DNA of 64,000 bases from Microcoleus sp. FACHB-672 (GTDB taxonomy: Bacteria > Cyanobacteriota > Cyanobacteriia > Cyanobacteriales > Oscillatoriaceae), in NCBI RefSeq assembly GCF_014695725.1, contig NZ_JACJOU010000006.1:124001-188000 (forward strand), written 5' to 3'. A program made the translations under genes and the position numbers. Positions 24,054 through 31,718 of this stretch are shown piece by piece; position 1 is the first letter of the stretch, and the number at the start of each line of letters is the position of its first letter. The notes beneath the pieces were generated by a model. That model did no database searches. It was not told the DNA's origin and worked only from the letters and a program-made list of their open reading frames with translations.

Positions 24054-24707
24054 TTAAGGGGCGACGGGTTGCGTGCCTCCTAATATGTCGGCAATGTCGA
24101 TCCTAGGGCGTGTAATTGTCCAGCCTGCCGGTAGCGAGTCTTCTTTCGCTTGAGCTACGAAAACTGTCACAAGGTCAGACCCGCCAGCTCCGGTAAAGAT
24201 TTTAGATGCCATCGCAGGACGCGGGGCCGTAGAACCCCAGACAAGACTAGGGCGATCATTCTGGGTTGCGGCAATAATGCCAAGACCCGCAAGTTCTGCG
24301 CCTATTTTTGTGACCCGATCCATGTGAAGATTCCAAGCGTATCGAACTCCGCCCACTTCAACGTAATGGGTTTTTGTTCGACCGCCAGCAATAATAACGC
24401 CGGCAGATATTTGACGATTGGCTTTAGTCCAACCAGCCGTTCTAGCAGCGCCAATATTGGCAGGTGCTACAAAGCTACTATCCCAGCCGCGTGCAACCTC
24501 GAACCGGCGAACAGAGGGAGGCTTTGGGCTGTTGCACTGGTAGACAGAACCGGCAGGAATGGCAGCAAGATCTACAGCAACAACGCCAAGCACCGTAGCA
24601 TCGGCAGCCGGAAGATCGACGTTGGAAGCGTAAATATAGTTGATGGTTCCGGTCGCGGTAACAATCGGCACGCGAAACAGTTTTTTATCGTTGTAATTTA
24701 GCGGCAT
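24054..24707 (-). CDS. Hypothetical structural protein candidate (217 aa)
   Basis: The 217-aa product has no membrane span. It is beta-rich with many small residues and repeated 'AG'/'GG' turns (DLPAADATVLGVVAVDLAA, SAGVIIAGGRTKTHY). It lacks catalytic motifs. Its size, composition and central position in the virion-like block make it a candidate coat protein. That is positional inference and needs fold prediction. It starts 168 nt from the divergent HTH gene, across the operator-like repeats. Confidence 0.5.
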   Translation of the reverse strand: MPLNYNDKKLFRVPIVTATGTINYIYASNVDLPAADATVLGVVAVDLAAIPAGSVYQCNSPKPPSVRRFEVARGWDSSFVAPANIGAARTAGWTKANRQISAGVIIAGGRTKTHYVEVGGVRYAWNLHMDRVTKIGAELAGLGIIAATQNDRPSLVWGSTAPRPAMASKIFTGAGGSDLVTVFVAQAKEDSLPAGWTITRPRIDIADILGGTQPVAP

Positions 24708-24819
24708 ATTTAGCCAAAGGAGGCGAGGTGGTTAGATTGAATCTACTTCACCGATTGGCAGTTTGTAACTATCAGCTATCATTCCATAGCCCAAATTTAC
24801 CCATAATTAAAGCTATTCT

Positions 24820-24867
24820 GTACTTATAAGAAACCTATGGGTCTCTAATAAGTACAGGCACTTATAA
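24820..24867. promoter_or_regulatory. Operator-like inverted repeat before the 65-aa regulator
   Basis: GTACTTATAAG (24820-24830) and CTAATAAGTAC (24845-24855) form an inverted repeat with one mismatch. A third half-site GCACTTATA follows at 24859-24867. The region lies between the divergent 217-aa and 65-aa genes. Confidence 0.6.
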
Positions 24868-24875
24868 AAATTTTT

Positions 24876-25073
24876 ATGAAGTTCTGGCAAAGATTAGCCA
24901 CTAAATCCCGTCGGGCAATGCTTAAGCGCCATCACAGGGGACGCCCGTACTCATACAAGCCGCGTGGCGATTTGTTGAAACGTCTTGCTACCGAATCAGG
25001 ATTAAGCGTATCTCAGGTTTACGAGGCGCTACAAGAAGAGCGCCGCGACTGGCTGAAAGACGATCCCTTTTAA
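24876..25073 (+). CDS. Small basic HTH-like protein inside the virion block
   Basis: The 65-aa product has a very basic N-terminus (KSRRAMLKRHHRGRPYSYKPRG) and a helix-turn-helix-like segment, DLLKRLATESGLSVSQVYEALQEE. It is the only plus-strand gene in the 20.3-28.4 kb block and abuts the 824-aa gene with its stop. The inverted repeats just upstream suggest self-regulation and control of the 217-aa gene and those after it. Confidence 0.6.
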   Translation: MKFWQRLATKSRRAMLKRHHRGRPYSYKPRGDLLKRLATESGLSVSQVYEALQEERRDWLKDDPF

Positions 25074-27542
25074 CTAAGTGGTCACGTCGTCTATTCCGAT
25101 TTCTCTTATCCTTGGGCGTCGTGACAGTTCCCGACCGTAAGGATTATTCGGATCTGTAATTCCCGGTTCGGTCGTAAAACCTTGTTCTGCCCGATTAATC
25201 CAATTGTTGAAATCGTCGTCTTGCTTAACGTTCGGGGCTTTCGAGCGGTGACTATCTATTAAATATTTGAGCATTGCATGCATACTTTCATCAGTTGCAT
25301 CTCGCTTAAACCTAGTTGAAAAGGTTGTTGTGATAATATCAGCCGCTCTCATTAAAGGGTAGAAGTCATCCTTCAAGTCTCGCTCGTCAATATATTTGAT
25401 TACGGCGATTGGCTTATAGCTTGGCGTCAGGAAATTGTTTAATTCTTCCTCGCTGTCAATCTCGCTCAATTCGTCCTCTTTAGGATTAGAGAAAGTTGCA
25501 GGAATGTCTAATTTTTCCCGTTTAAAATTAAAGGCAAGATATTTTATAATCGCCTCCACTGCGTACTCTGTCCGCGTTGCCGATTGTCTGGACAGAAAAG
25601 CTTCAAAAATCGAGCTAGTGCCGAGTTTAATTACTGTTTGCTCATCGTTCTGCAATGCCATTAAAAGCAGTGTAATTTGACTTAACGCGGTTGCAATGTC
25701 GGGTAAGTGAACTATGCCCGGTTCGCCGCCTTCCTCCTCTGGTGGCGTGTGGAGAATCTGCCCCCAGTCGCCCAGTGCTGCCGATAGATGTTTAATTGTC
25801 CAGTTTATAAAACTTGGTAGCGTTCGGATAGTAATATCTTCCGGTTCGTCAGGAGTCAAGAAATCAAAAACCCCCTCAAGCAGTCCCGGTTCTGGTTGTG
25901 TAATCATACTGCGCGGCAACGTTATTGCCGCGTGTGTCCAGTTCCTTGCATAACATAAATCCCTTTGAATCTCTGCAGTTCTGGTGTAGAAAATTGCCAT
26001 AGACAGCAGCGTTTTTTCATCCAGTGCCATTATCTCGATTTCTTCTTCCTCCACCCTCGGAGTCCAGACTAACGCGCCATCTGCCTCTATCTGTTCGCAG
26101 AAGACCCTAGGGATTTTAATTTTTCCTCTAAGGGATTTAATAATATCTTTAATTTCATCCATACTATCTGGTGGCTCTGGTAGTGGTGGCGGGTATACAA
26201 CGCGGTTGGGCGGCTTGTTTAAATCTTCGATTGTGGGCGGGTTGACTATCGGAAAGGGACAGCGCATTGAGTAACCAATGATGATAAACGGCGCGACCAT
26301 TCCTGTCGGCTGATAGGCGTTAGGGTCAAAGCATACGTTGTACCCGGTTGGCTCATAATCCCTTGGTTTTGTAACGAGTTCTGTGCCGTGGCTTGTTGGG
26401 TGGAACTTGTAATCTGAATATTTCCATTGATTAAAAAACGGGTTAACAGTCCTGTTGTCTGGGTAAAGAGTGGGGAAGGTTATTTGCTGTTCCCTGTGTT
26501 CGCTGGGAATGGAGTCCCCTTGATATTCTGGGTAAAAATTTTGTTCTGCCCCACTAAATCCGCTGTTGTAATGATTAGGGTTAGTGGTTACAGGTAGCGG
26601 GGATCTGTCGCCTTCCCACGGTGCATAGGGGAGGGAGAACCCTGTACTTTCTATGCTGTTATAGCAGCGGATTGAGGCGACTCCCTTAACAATGTAAATT
26701 GTCGTTATGCAATTTCTAAAAGCGTCGGGGATAGGGTTCCACGGTTCCGGATAGTCATCCGGGCGGCTACCGGGCGGGGGTGGCGGCGGTGTGGGTGTGG
26801 GCGTTGGTGTGGGCGTTGGTGTAGGCGTTGGTGTAGGCGTTGGCGTAGGCGTTGGTGTAGGCGTCGGAGATACGGGCGATGTTGGCTTAGGCCACGGCCA
26901 ATCCCACGGCAGCGGCAACTCTGGAAGCCGGGGGCTAGGAAATTTTATGGGAGGGAGTTCGGGCAACTCCGGCATCGGAATATTAGGGAGTTGAATAGAG
27001 GGAAGTCTGAAGGGCGGTAGCTGTATGTCGGGAAGTTTGATATCGGGTAGACGGTTGGGGGGTTTAAATATCGCGGGAGGTGGCAAGGCGTCAGCAATAT
27101 CTCTCGCCTGGTCGAACATATCGCGTAAAATGTCGCGGGCGGATTCTCCAATGTCTTGACCCGCCTCTAATCCTTCCGCAATTTTTGGGCGCATTTCCCA
27201 CAAGTCATCCATAAACTGGTCATCTAGTGGGCCTAAGTCTAGTAGACCCCTGGCGGTTCCACCTATCAGACCACTAACATAATCCTCTAACCCATACATT
27301 TCATCAGGGTGTGTCTCATAGGCTAGATCCAGCGCACTAGAAGGGCTACCGATTCGCCGTCGGCTAGGTTGCGGAAAGGCAACGGGCCGAAGACTTTCCC
27401 GTGTTGCTTCACCCACTGTCGGCAGTGGGCGTGAGGGGTTGGGAATGATTGTCGGCTCTGGCGCAGGAATCGAAAGGTTAGGAGCTGGCCGGGCCGGAGC
27501 TATAACCACTTGCGCCGGGGCGATCATCACTTGGGTTGTCAT
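25074..27542 (-). CDS. Very Pro-rich 822-aa virion-like protein
   Basis: The roughly 822-aa product has a Pro-rich N-terminus and an acidic helical region (residues about 75-150). A collagen-like series of 'xLPxxxLP' units follows (LPDIKLPDIQLPPF...), then a (PT)n run near residues 225-260. After these linkers comes a large mixed C-terminal half. ATG 27542 is preferred to an in-frame TTG because GAAGG precedes it and it overlaps the upstream stop as ATGA. Such long stalk-like proteins with linkers are typical of surface or spike proteins. No family is recognised. Confidence 0.6.
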   Translation of the reverse strand: MTTQVMIAPAQVVIAPARPAPNLSIPAPEPTIIPNPSRPLPTVGEATRESLRPVAFPQPSRRRIGSPSSALDLAYETHPDEMYGLEDYVSGLIGGTARGLLDLGPLDDQFMDDLWEMRPKIAEGLEAGQDIGESARDILRDMFDQARDIADALPPPAIFKPPNRLPDIKLPDIQLPPFRLPSIQLPNIPMPELPELPPIKFPSPRLPELPLPWDWPWPKPTSPVSPTPTPTPTPTPTPTPTPTPTPTPTPTPPPPPPGSRPDDYPEPWNPIPDAFRNCITTIYIVKGVASIRCYNSIESTGFSLPYAPWEGDRSPLPVTTNPNHYNSGFSGAEQNFYPEYQGDSIPSEHREQQITFPTLYPDNRTVNPFFNQWKYSDYKFHPTSHGTELVTKPRDYEPTGYNVCFDPNAYQPTGMVAPFIIIGYSMRCPFPIVNPPTIEDLNKPPNRVVYPPPLPEPPDSMDEIKDIIKSLRGKIKIPRVFCEQIEADGALVWTPRVEEEEIEIMALDEKTLLSMAIFYTRTAEIQRDLCYARNWTHAAITLPRSMITQPEPGLLEGVFDFLTPDEPEDITIRTLPSFINWTIKHLSAALGDWGQILHTPPEEEGGEPGIVHLPDIATALSQITLLLMALQNDEQTVIKLGTSSIFEAFLSRQSATRTEYAVEAIIKYLAFNFKREKLDIPATFSNPKEDELSEIDSEEELNNFLTPSYKPIAVIKYIDERDLKDDFYPLMRAADIITTTFSTRFKRDATDESMHAMLKYLIDSHRSKAPNVKQDDDFNNWINRAEQGFTTEPGITDPNNPYGRELSRRPRIREIGIDDVTT

Positions 27543-28372
27543 TTCCAAACCTTCAGAGTCACAACCACATTTGCAGCGCTAGACGCTAGATATAGTGTTT
27601 TGCCAACAAGATAGACATTATTTTCACCATCCTCAATATCTGCCGGCAGTATTTCATAGCTGCCGTTGCGCGTTGCTACAACTCCGGGAACCCAGCTGTA
27701 TCGCACGTCTGCAACAACGTCATTCACTCCGGCATCGCCGCGGCACTTGAGATAATACCGGCGCGTACCGTCTGGAATGATTAGCGGGTATTGCTCGTTA
27801 GCGTTCGTAAGGGTCAAGGTTTTTATCTCAGGGTTAGATACCTCGAAAGAATCAGAACTAGGAGATTCTTCTGACGCGGCAATATTTATCGTTACAACGT
27901 CTGTGCCCTCTAGTAACCCGTTCCAAGCGGTTGCCGGGTTATCCTCAAATTTTCCCCAGACTTTGACGTTCTCGCCGACCATCACTGTGTTACGGGTTGT
28001 CAGTCGCGGGATTAAGTTTAAGGAATAATAAGGTTGCCGGTTCCATAAAAGCGCCTCGCCTTGGTCGAAAAGTACGTTTGAGTTCGGGTATTCAAAGTAA
28101 AGAAGAAATCGCTTAGAAGGGTGCGATTTGGCAATCTCATAAAAATCCGCACTTTGTTCGCTACGGGTTGCCAGCGCTGCGACGGCTGTCGGCACAAGCT
28201 CAGGCAGTGAACGAATCCGTGCTTTGCAAAGCATGTCGACAATATACCCAGACAAGTTAACGCCATTCTTCTGCCCGGGTGTGTAGAGTAGTTGCGCGGT
28301 CGCTGAATTTGCTGCATTAAAAATTACGCCCTTGCCGGTGTTTTTGAAAAAACTGCGGTTTGCATCTACCAC
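27539..28372 (-). CDS. First gene of the virion-like block (277 aa)
   Basis: The 277-aa product starts at GTG 28372 with AGAGGAA 7 nt upstream. The N-terminal 120 residues are mixed alpha/beta. The rest is a run of beta strands with immunoglobulin-like spacing (VVTINIAASEE, RRYYLKCRGDAG, NVVVTLKVWK). No membrane helix or catalytic motif is seen. As promoter-proximal gene of the late-type operon it may be a structural or attachment protein. No family is recognised. Confidence 0.55.
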   Translation of the reverse strand: MVDANRSFFKNTGKGVIFNAANSATAQLLYTPGQKNGVNLSGYIVDMLCKARIRSLPELVPTAVAALATRSEQSADFYEIAKSHPSKRFLLYFEYPNSNVLFDQGEALLWNRQPYYSLNLIPRLTTRNTVMVGENVKVWGKFEDNPATAWNGLLEGTDVVTINIAASEESPSSDSFEVSNPEIKTLTLTNANEQYPLIIPDGTRRYYLKCRGDAGVNDVVADVRYSWVPGVVATRNGSYEILPADIEDGENNVYLVGKTLYLASSAANVVVTLKVWK

Positions 28373-28380
28373 TTAAAAAT

Positions 28381-28518
28381 TCCTCTGCCAATTTTTTAAT
28401 TTTGGCATAACGGTTTGCCATAACTTTGCGGGTTAATAGTGTTGTGACAGTTACAGCTGCAAGTGTCACACATAGCAACAAATTGGCAGGATTTTGGCAG
28501 AGGATTGGCAGAGGATTT
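28381..28518. promoter_or_regulatory. Right cluster of putative integrase arm-type sites
   Basis: TTGGCAGGATT (28483-28493), TTGGCAGAGGATT (28494-28506) and TTGGCAGAGGATTT (28505-28518) run in one direction. An inverted TTGGCAGAGGA copy lies at 28381-28392. Near-copies occur close to attL at 10137-10160. This clustering by both ends is what arm-type integrase sites look like. Confidence 0.5.
28443..28470. promoter_or_regulatory. TGTGACA/TGTCACA inverted repeat upstream of the late block
   Basis: TGTGACA (28443-28449) and TGTCACA (28464-28470) are perfect inverted copies 14 nt apart. They lie 71 nt upstream of the GTG of the 277-aa gene and could be an operator for that leftward transcript or for rightward transcription through attP in the excised circle. 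Confidence 0.5.
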
Positions 28519-28563
28519 GCAACCGACACGCGAAACCGGCTCAAACCGGGGATAATAGCTACT

Positions 28564-28605
28564 ATCGCACCGCAGAGGTCAGGGATTCGAGTTCCCTATT
28601 CTCCA
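28564..28605 (+). repeat. attR (42-bp tRNA-derived direct repeat)
   Basis: Identical to the 3' part of tRNA-Ala at 10054-10095. It lacks the 5' half of the tRNA, so it is the distal end of the element. A -10-like GATAAT (28551-28556) lies just before it on the element side. Confidence 0.95.
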
Positions 28606-28810
28606 TTAACAACAGCAAGGTAATCAATCTAAAGTCTACTAAAACTTGACTAAGTGCAGGAGGGCCTTTGAGACCCATTAAGCTGCCCTTAGCTTCTCTT
28701 CCCCTTTGACTGGTTATCGTGCTTACAGACGATTCTAGAGGAAGTACAGATAGCTCTAACAGAACTATGGCTTAACTGGGTTAATAAAATACCATAGCTA
28801 ACTACCCTAG
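28606..28810. other. Short chromosomal spacer after attR
   Basis: About 200 nt between attR and the hydrolase gene. I see no gene or strong hairpin. It marks the junction back to host DNA. Confidence 0.4.
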
Positions 28811-29737
28811 TCAATAATGTTTTCTATAAGGACTTACAGAATCTATAAACTCACAATCTCCTAAAAGGTTAGCTGTAATTAAACGAGCTACTCTACTTCT
28901 ATTCCAATAAGATGTATGAGAACTTGTTAATCCTTTAGCCATAGATAATCCAGCTAAATTAGAAAAGGGTTGTGAAATTTTTTTCATAAGATTATGGGAT
29001 GCAATAAACTTATCTCTAAAAAAGAGATTACAGGATGAATCAATATTTAAACTCGCAGAAATAGGATATGCAAAAACATCAGAAGCATGAATTAAATTAA
29101 TCCACCTCAAAGGTGATTTTAAATATCTACTAGCAAACCTTTTTAAATTTTTAGGCGGAATCCCTAACATTAAATTAAAAAGTAATATAGGAGAACCCAT
29201 TGTGGTAATACTTCTAAGATAAACTTTTGGTTGATCATTAGAAACACTTAAACCTTTTATCATACTTCTTATATAAAATGCTGGATCGTCAACTCCATAT
29301 TTATCAGAAAATAAAATATCATATAAGATTACCCCTCCCAAAGAATGAGCGATTATATGAAGTTCTTGTTCTAGAGGATGTTTTTTTAAATATTCAAATA
29401 ATTGCATTGCAATTATTTTTCTAATCTCTTTACCATCCTCTGTATTTAGATAAGTGAACATATCCCCAAAAAACTTATTTATAAAGAACTCACGATATTG
29501 ACTATACTGAAACACATCTCCCAAATCGATCTTAGATTTATTGCAAAAATTGTTTAAATCTTGCTGAACCCAGTTCCACAGTGGAGGTGTATTTTCTAAA
29601 ACTCCTCCCCATTGACTGCAACAAAAATACGGTTTGGTTTGTTTTCTTTTATCAAAATCATCTCTGATTTTTTCTATTAGTTCAAAAGCATACTTGTCAT
29701 GTCTTGTAGCAACTCCATGAATGAAAAATACAAGCAT
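28811..29737 (-). CDS. Alpha/beta-fold serine hydrolase (lipase/esterase-like)
   Basis: The 308-aa product opens MLVFFIHGVATRHDKYAFELI, the HG oxyanion segment of alpha/beta hydrolases. It has the nucleophile elbow IIAHSLGGVILYD with Ser132. It resembles DUF676/PGAP1-like lipases. Base composition is clearly more AT-rich than flanking genes, which suggests recent transfer. It lies 5 nt after the 287-aa gene on the same strand, so the two are an operon. Acyl-chain, phospholipid or polyester hydrolysis is likely; the substrate is unknown. Confidence 0.75.
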   Translation of the reverse strand: MLVFFIHGVATRHDKYAFELIEKIRDDFDKRKQTKPYFCCSQWGGVLENTPPLWNWVQQDLNNFCNKSKIDLGDVFQYSQYREFFINKFFGDMFTYLNTEDGKEIRKIIAMQLFEYLKKHPLEQELHIIAHSLGGVILYDILFSDKYGVDDPAFYIRSMIKGLSVSNDQPKVYLRSITTMGSPILLFNLMLGIPPKNLKRFASRYLKSPLRWINLIHASDVFAYPISASLNIDSSCNLFFRDKFIASHNLMKKISQPFSNLAGLSMAKGLTSSHTSYWNRSRVARLITANLLGDCEFIDSVSPYRKHY

Positions 29738-29742
29738 CTATT

Positions 29743-30606
29743 TTAACCTCTGTTTTCTTCTACACATAAGCTAAAAACTTCATCTATCCATTCAGGTACT
29801 GAGTTTTCATAATATTCAATTGCTAACTTTCCCATAGCTTGTGTAGAAAGCCAATCTAAACTACCCCCAACTATTGCGCCTACAACAGGAACTGCTTTGC
29901 CAAGTGTTTTCTGAACAGATTTTTCTACTACTTTTCTTCCTCCTACTTTCCATAAAGCTTTTGTTAAATGCTTTGACATTCCTTTCATGGTGGATTTAAC
30001 TATTGTTTTACTACCGTATTTAGTAATAGTTTTAGCAGCATACTTTGTACTTCTTTCTGTAGTTACTTTAATAATTGATTCTTTGGCACTTCTTTCTAAA
30101 GATTTTAGTGCGTGTTTAGGCGCTGACTTCAATGCTTCTGCAATTACTAACATCTTTAACTCTTCTATAGATCCATTAGACAAAACTAAAAAGATATCTG
30201 TTTTAATATCAGTGTTCGCAGGAGTATATTCGTACAAATAAGCAATACAGCGAATTGTAAAAGCTTGAATTCTCCAAAATTTAACTATATTTATAGGAAT
30301 AGTTGCGGGTAAAGTAATTAAACCTCCCAGTCCAGCAACAGCACCTAATACACCACTATTAATAGATTGTTCATCAATTATTTTTTCGGCAATTGCTCTT
30401 TTACTTAAAGTAGGATTTTCCGAACGAATTTTATTTAAGTATTTATTTATTTCTTCTGGATCGGAACTAATCATCATGTTAATAAGTGATTCAAGTGCTT
30501 CTTGCAAAACTGAAATATCCATGTTTTGATTTACATAATTACTTTTAGCTGTTGCTAAAGGATAACTTTTACAACTTAGAAACAACTCAGTTAAACCACT
30601 AGGCAT
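29743..30606 (-). CDS. EcsC-like membrane-associated protein
   Basis: The 287-aa product has Gly-rich hydrophobic segments (GVLGAVAGLGGLITLPATIPINI and VPVVGAIVGGSLDWL) separated by a Lys/Thr/Ser-rich amphipathic region. This matches the EcsC family layout. EcsC-type proteins are poorly characterised membrane-associated proteins. The gene is AT-rich like its hydrolase partner and precedes it by 5 nt. The pair next to a mobile-element end looks like an accessory two-gene system. Confidence 0.6.
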   Translation of the reverse strand: MPSGLTELFLSCKSYPLATAKSNYVNQNMDISVLQEALESLINMMISSDPEEINKYLNKIRSENPTLSKRAIAEKIIDEQSINSGVLGAVAGLGGLITLPATIPINIVKFWRIQAFTIRCIAYLYEYTPANTDIKTDIFLVLSNGSIEELKMLVIAEALKSAPKHALKSLERSAKESIIKVTTERSTKYAAKTITKYGSKTIVKSTMKGMSKHLTKALWKVGGRKVVEKSVQKTLGKAVPVVGAIVGGSLDWLSTQAMGKLAIEYYENSVPEWIDEVFSLCVEENRG

Positions 30607-31001
30607 CTTCTACATTTAAATTATCATTTAAGTATTTTTACGGTTTTCAGGATTTTCAAAACCATAACTATTCATGAGTAAAATTACTTAGGCTCTATAA
30701 GCTCTTTTCCTCCCCTAATTCAGCCTCCTTGCTTGTACCCGCAGCGCCACCTACTTAGGCGTAATTCGCTTACTGCCTTTATTGCCCTCCTTATAGGTAC
30801 TGCCTTTTGTTCTAAAGCAGTGATTTTGTGTCACAGGTACGCATGACATTAGTAATGTTTAGAGGTTCAGGCAGTGAGGGTGAAGTGCGTGAGATATTTT
30901 GCACAATGATTTCTCAGTGCTATCGTCAATAATGAAGAAGGGTAAATCAAATCGGGTTGCACTATCACCGAACTGTTTGAATTGAGGGAGGATGAAGCAG
31001 G
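30607..31001. other. Divergent intergenic region
   Basis: About 395 nt between the divergent EcsC-like and Uma2-like genes. It probably contains both promoters. No RNA gene or repeat array is visible. Confidence 0.4.
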
Positions 31002-31562
31002 ATGATCACCACTACTCAGGAAATTGCACATTTTTCCATAGAAGATTACCATCAGATGATTGCGGCTGGAATTTTGAGCGAGCGCCGTGTGGAACTACTC
31101 GATGGGTTGATTTGGGAGATGTCGCCAGAAGGAACGGAACACACCTATTTTGAGGAAAATTTAGCCAAAAGGCTGGAACGGTTAACAGAGGGACGGGCGT
31201 ATGTCAGAGAAAACAAGCCAATCACTTTGTCAAATTCCGAACCTGAACTGGATATCGTCATCGCTAAATTACCGCGTTCACAGTATCTAGAGCATCATCC
31301 ATTTCCCACCGATATCTTATTGTTGATTGAAGTTTCTAAGTCCACCCTAGAACGCGATACTTCAGTTAAGAAAAGGATTTATGCACGAGAGAATATACCA
31401 GAATATTGGGTAGTTGATGTTGCCGGCAGGAAACTGATTGTTTATCGTTCGCCAGCGTTAGGGGATTATCAGCAAAAGATAGAGTTTTCGTCGATTGAAA
31501 CAATCTCCCCGTTAGCTTTTCCCGATGTTGAGATTGCAATCACGCAGATTTTTTCCATCTGA
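31002..31562 (+). CDS. Uma2-family (DUF820) putative PD-(D/E)XK nuclease
   Basis: The 186-aa product is a typical Uma2 protein: RRVELLDGLIWEMSPEGTEH opening, then PELDIVIAKL, then ILLLIEVSKSTLERD with the catalytic D-x(n)-E-V pattern, and IPEYWVVDVAGRKLIVYR. Cyanobacteria carry many copies of this family. They have the PD-(D/E)XK fold, but their function is largely unknown. It starts a plus-strand run toward the sensor-cyclase gene. Confidence 0.9.
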   Translation: MITTTQEIAHFSIEDYHQMIAAGILSERRVELLDGLIWEMSPEGTEHTYFEENLAKRLERLTEGRAYVRENKPITLSNSEPELDIVIAKLPRSQYLEHHPFPTDILLLIEVSKSTLERDTSVKKRIYARENIPEYWVVDVAGRKLIVYRSPALGDYQQKIEFSSIETISPLAFPDVEIAITQIFSI

Positions 31563-31718
31563 TGGGCGATCTTTTTGGCTAATAGGGGCAATCTTGACAG
31601 CTTGCCGATCATCAGTTGCTCTAACATAATATGGAAGCGTTCATCTCACAGCAGCTTTTTTGGGAATTCTTAGAATTGAAAGGCAAGTTCTAATTCAACC
31701 AAATGGGAGCACCCACCC

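Larger units (their letters stand above)
10054..28605. mobile_element. Integrated element in tRNA-Ala(CGC), about 18.55 kb
   Basis: The element is bounded by 42-bp perfect direct repeats (10054-10095 and 28564-28605) made of the 3' part of tRNA-Ala, and it has a tyrosine integrase gene next to the left repeat. It contains three blocks: minus-strand replication/regulation genes (11.3-14.8 kb), a plus-strand regulator and ATPase operon (15.2-20.3 kb), and a minus-strand virion-like block (20.3-28.4 kb). No terminase, portal, tape measure, tail sheath, relaxase or mating-pair genes are recognisable. It is either an unusual provirus, a satellite or an integrative plasmid-like element. Confidence 0.95.

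Noticed and set aside
28317-28421. 34- to 75-aa frame at the start of the virion-like block (MANRYAKIKKLAEEFL...)
   Set aside because: It overlaps the 277-aa gene start in another frame and lacks a ribosome binding site. The GGCAGAGGAA it includes serves the GTG of the 277-aa gene.
10054-28605. Interpretation as a conjugative element (ICE)
   Set aside because: No relaxase, VirB4/mating-pair gene or oriT-like site is recognisable. The ATPase alone does not support it, but distant relaxases cannot be excluded by eye.
28564-28605. Second tRNA gene at the right end
   Set aside because: Only the 3' half of tRNA-Ala is present; the acceptor and D arms are missing, so it is attR, not a tRNA.
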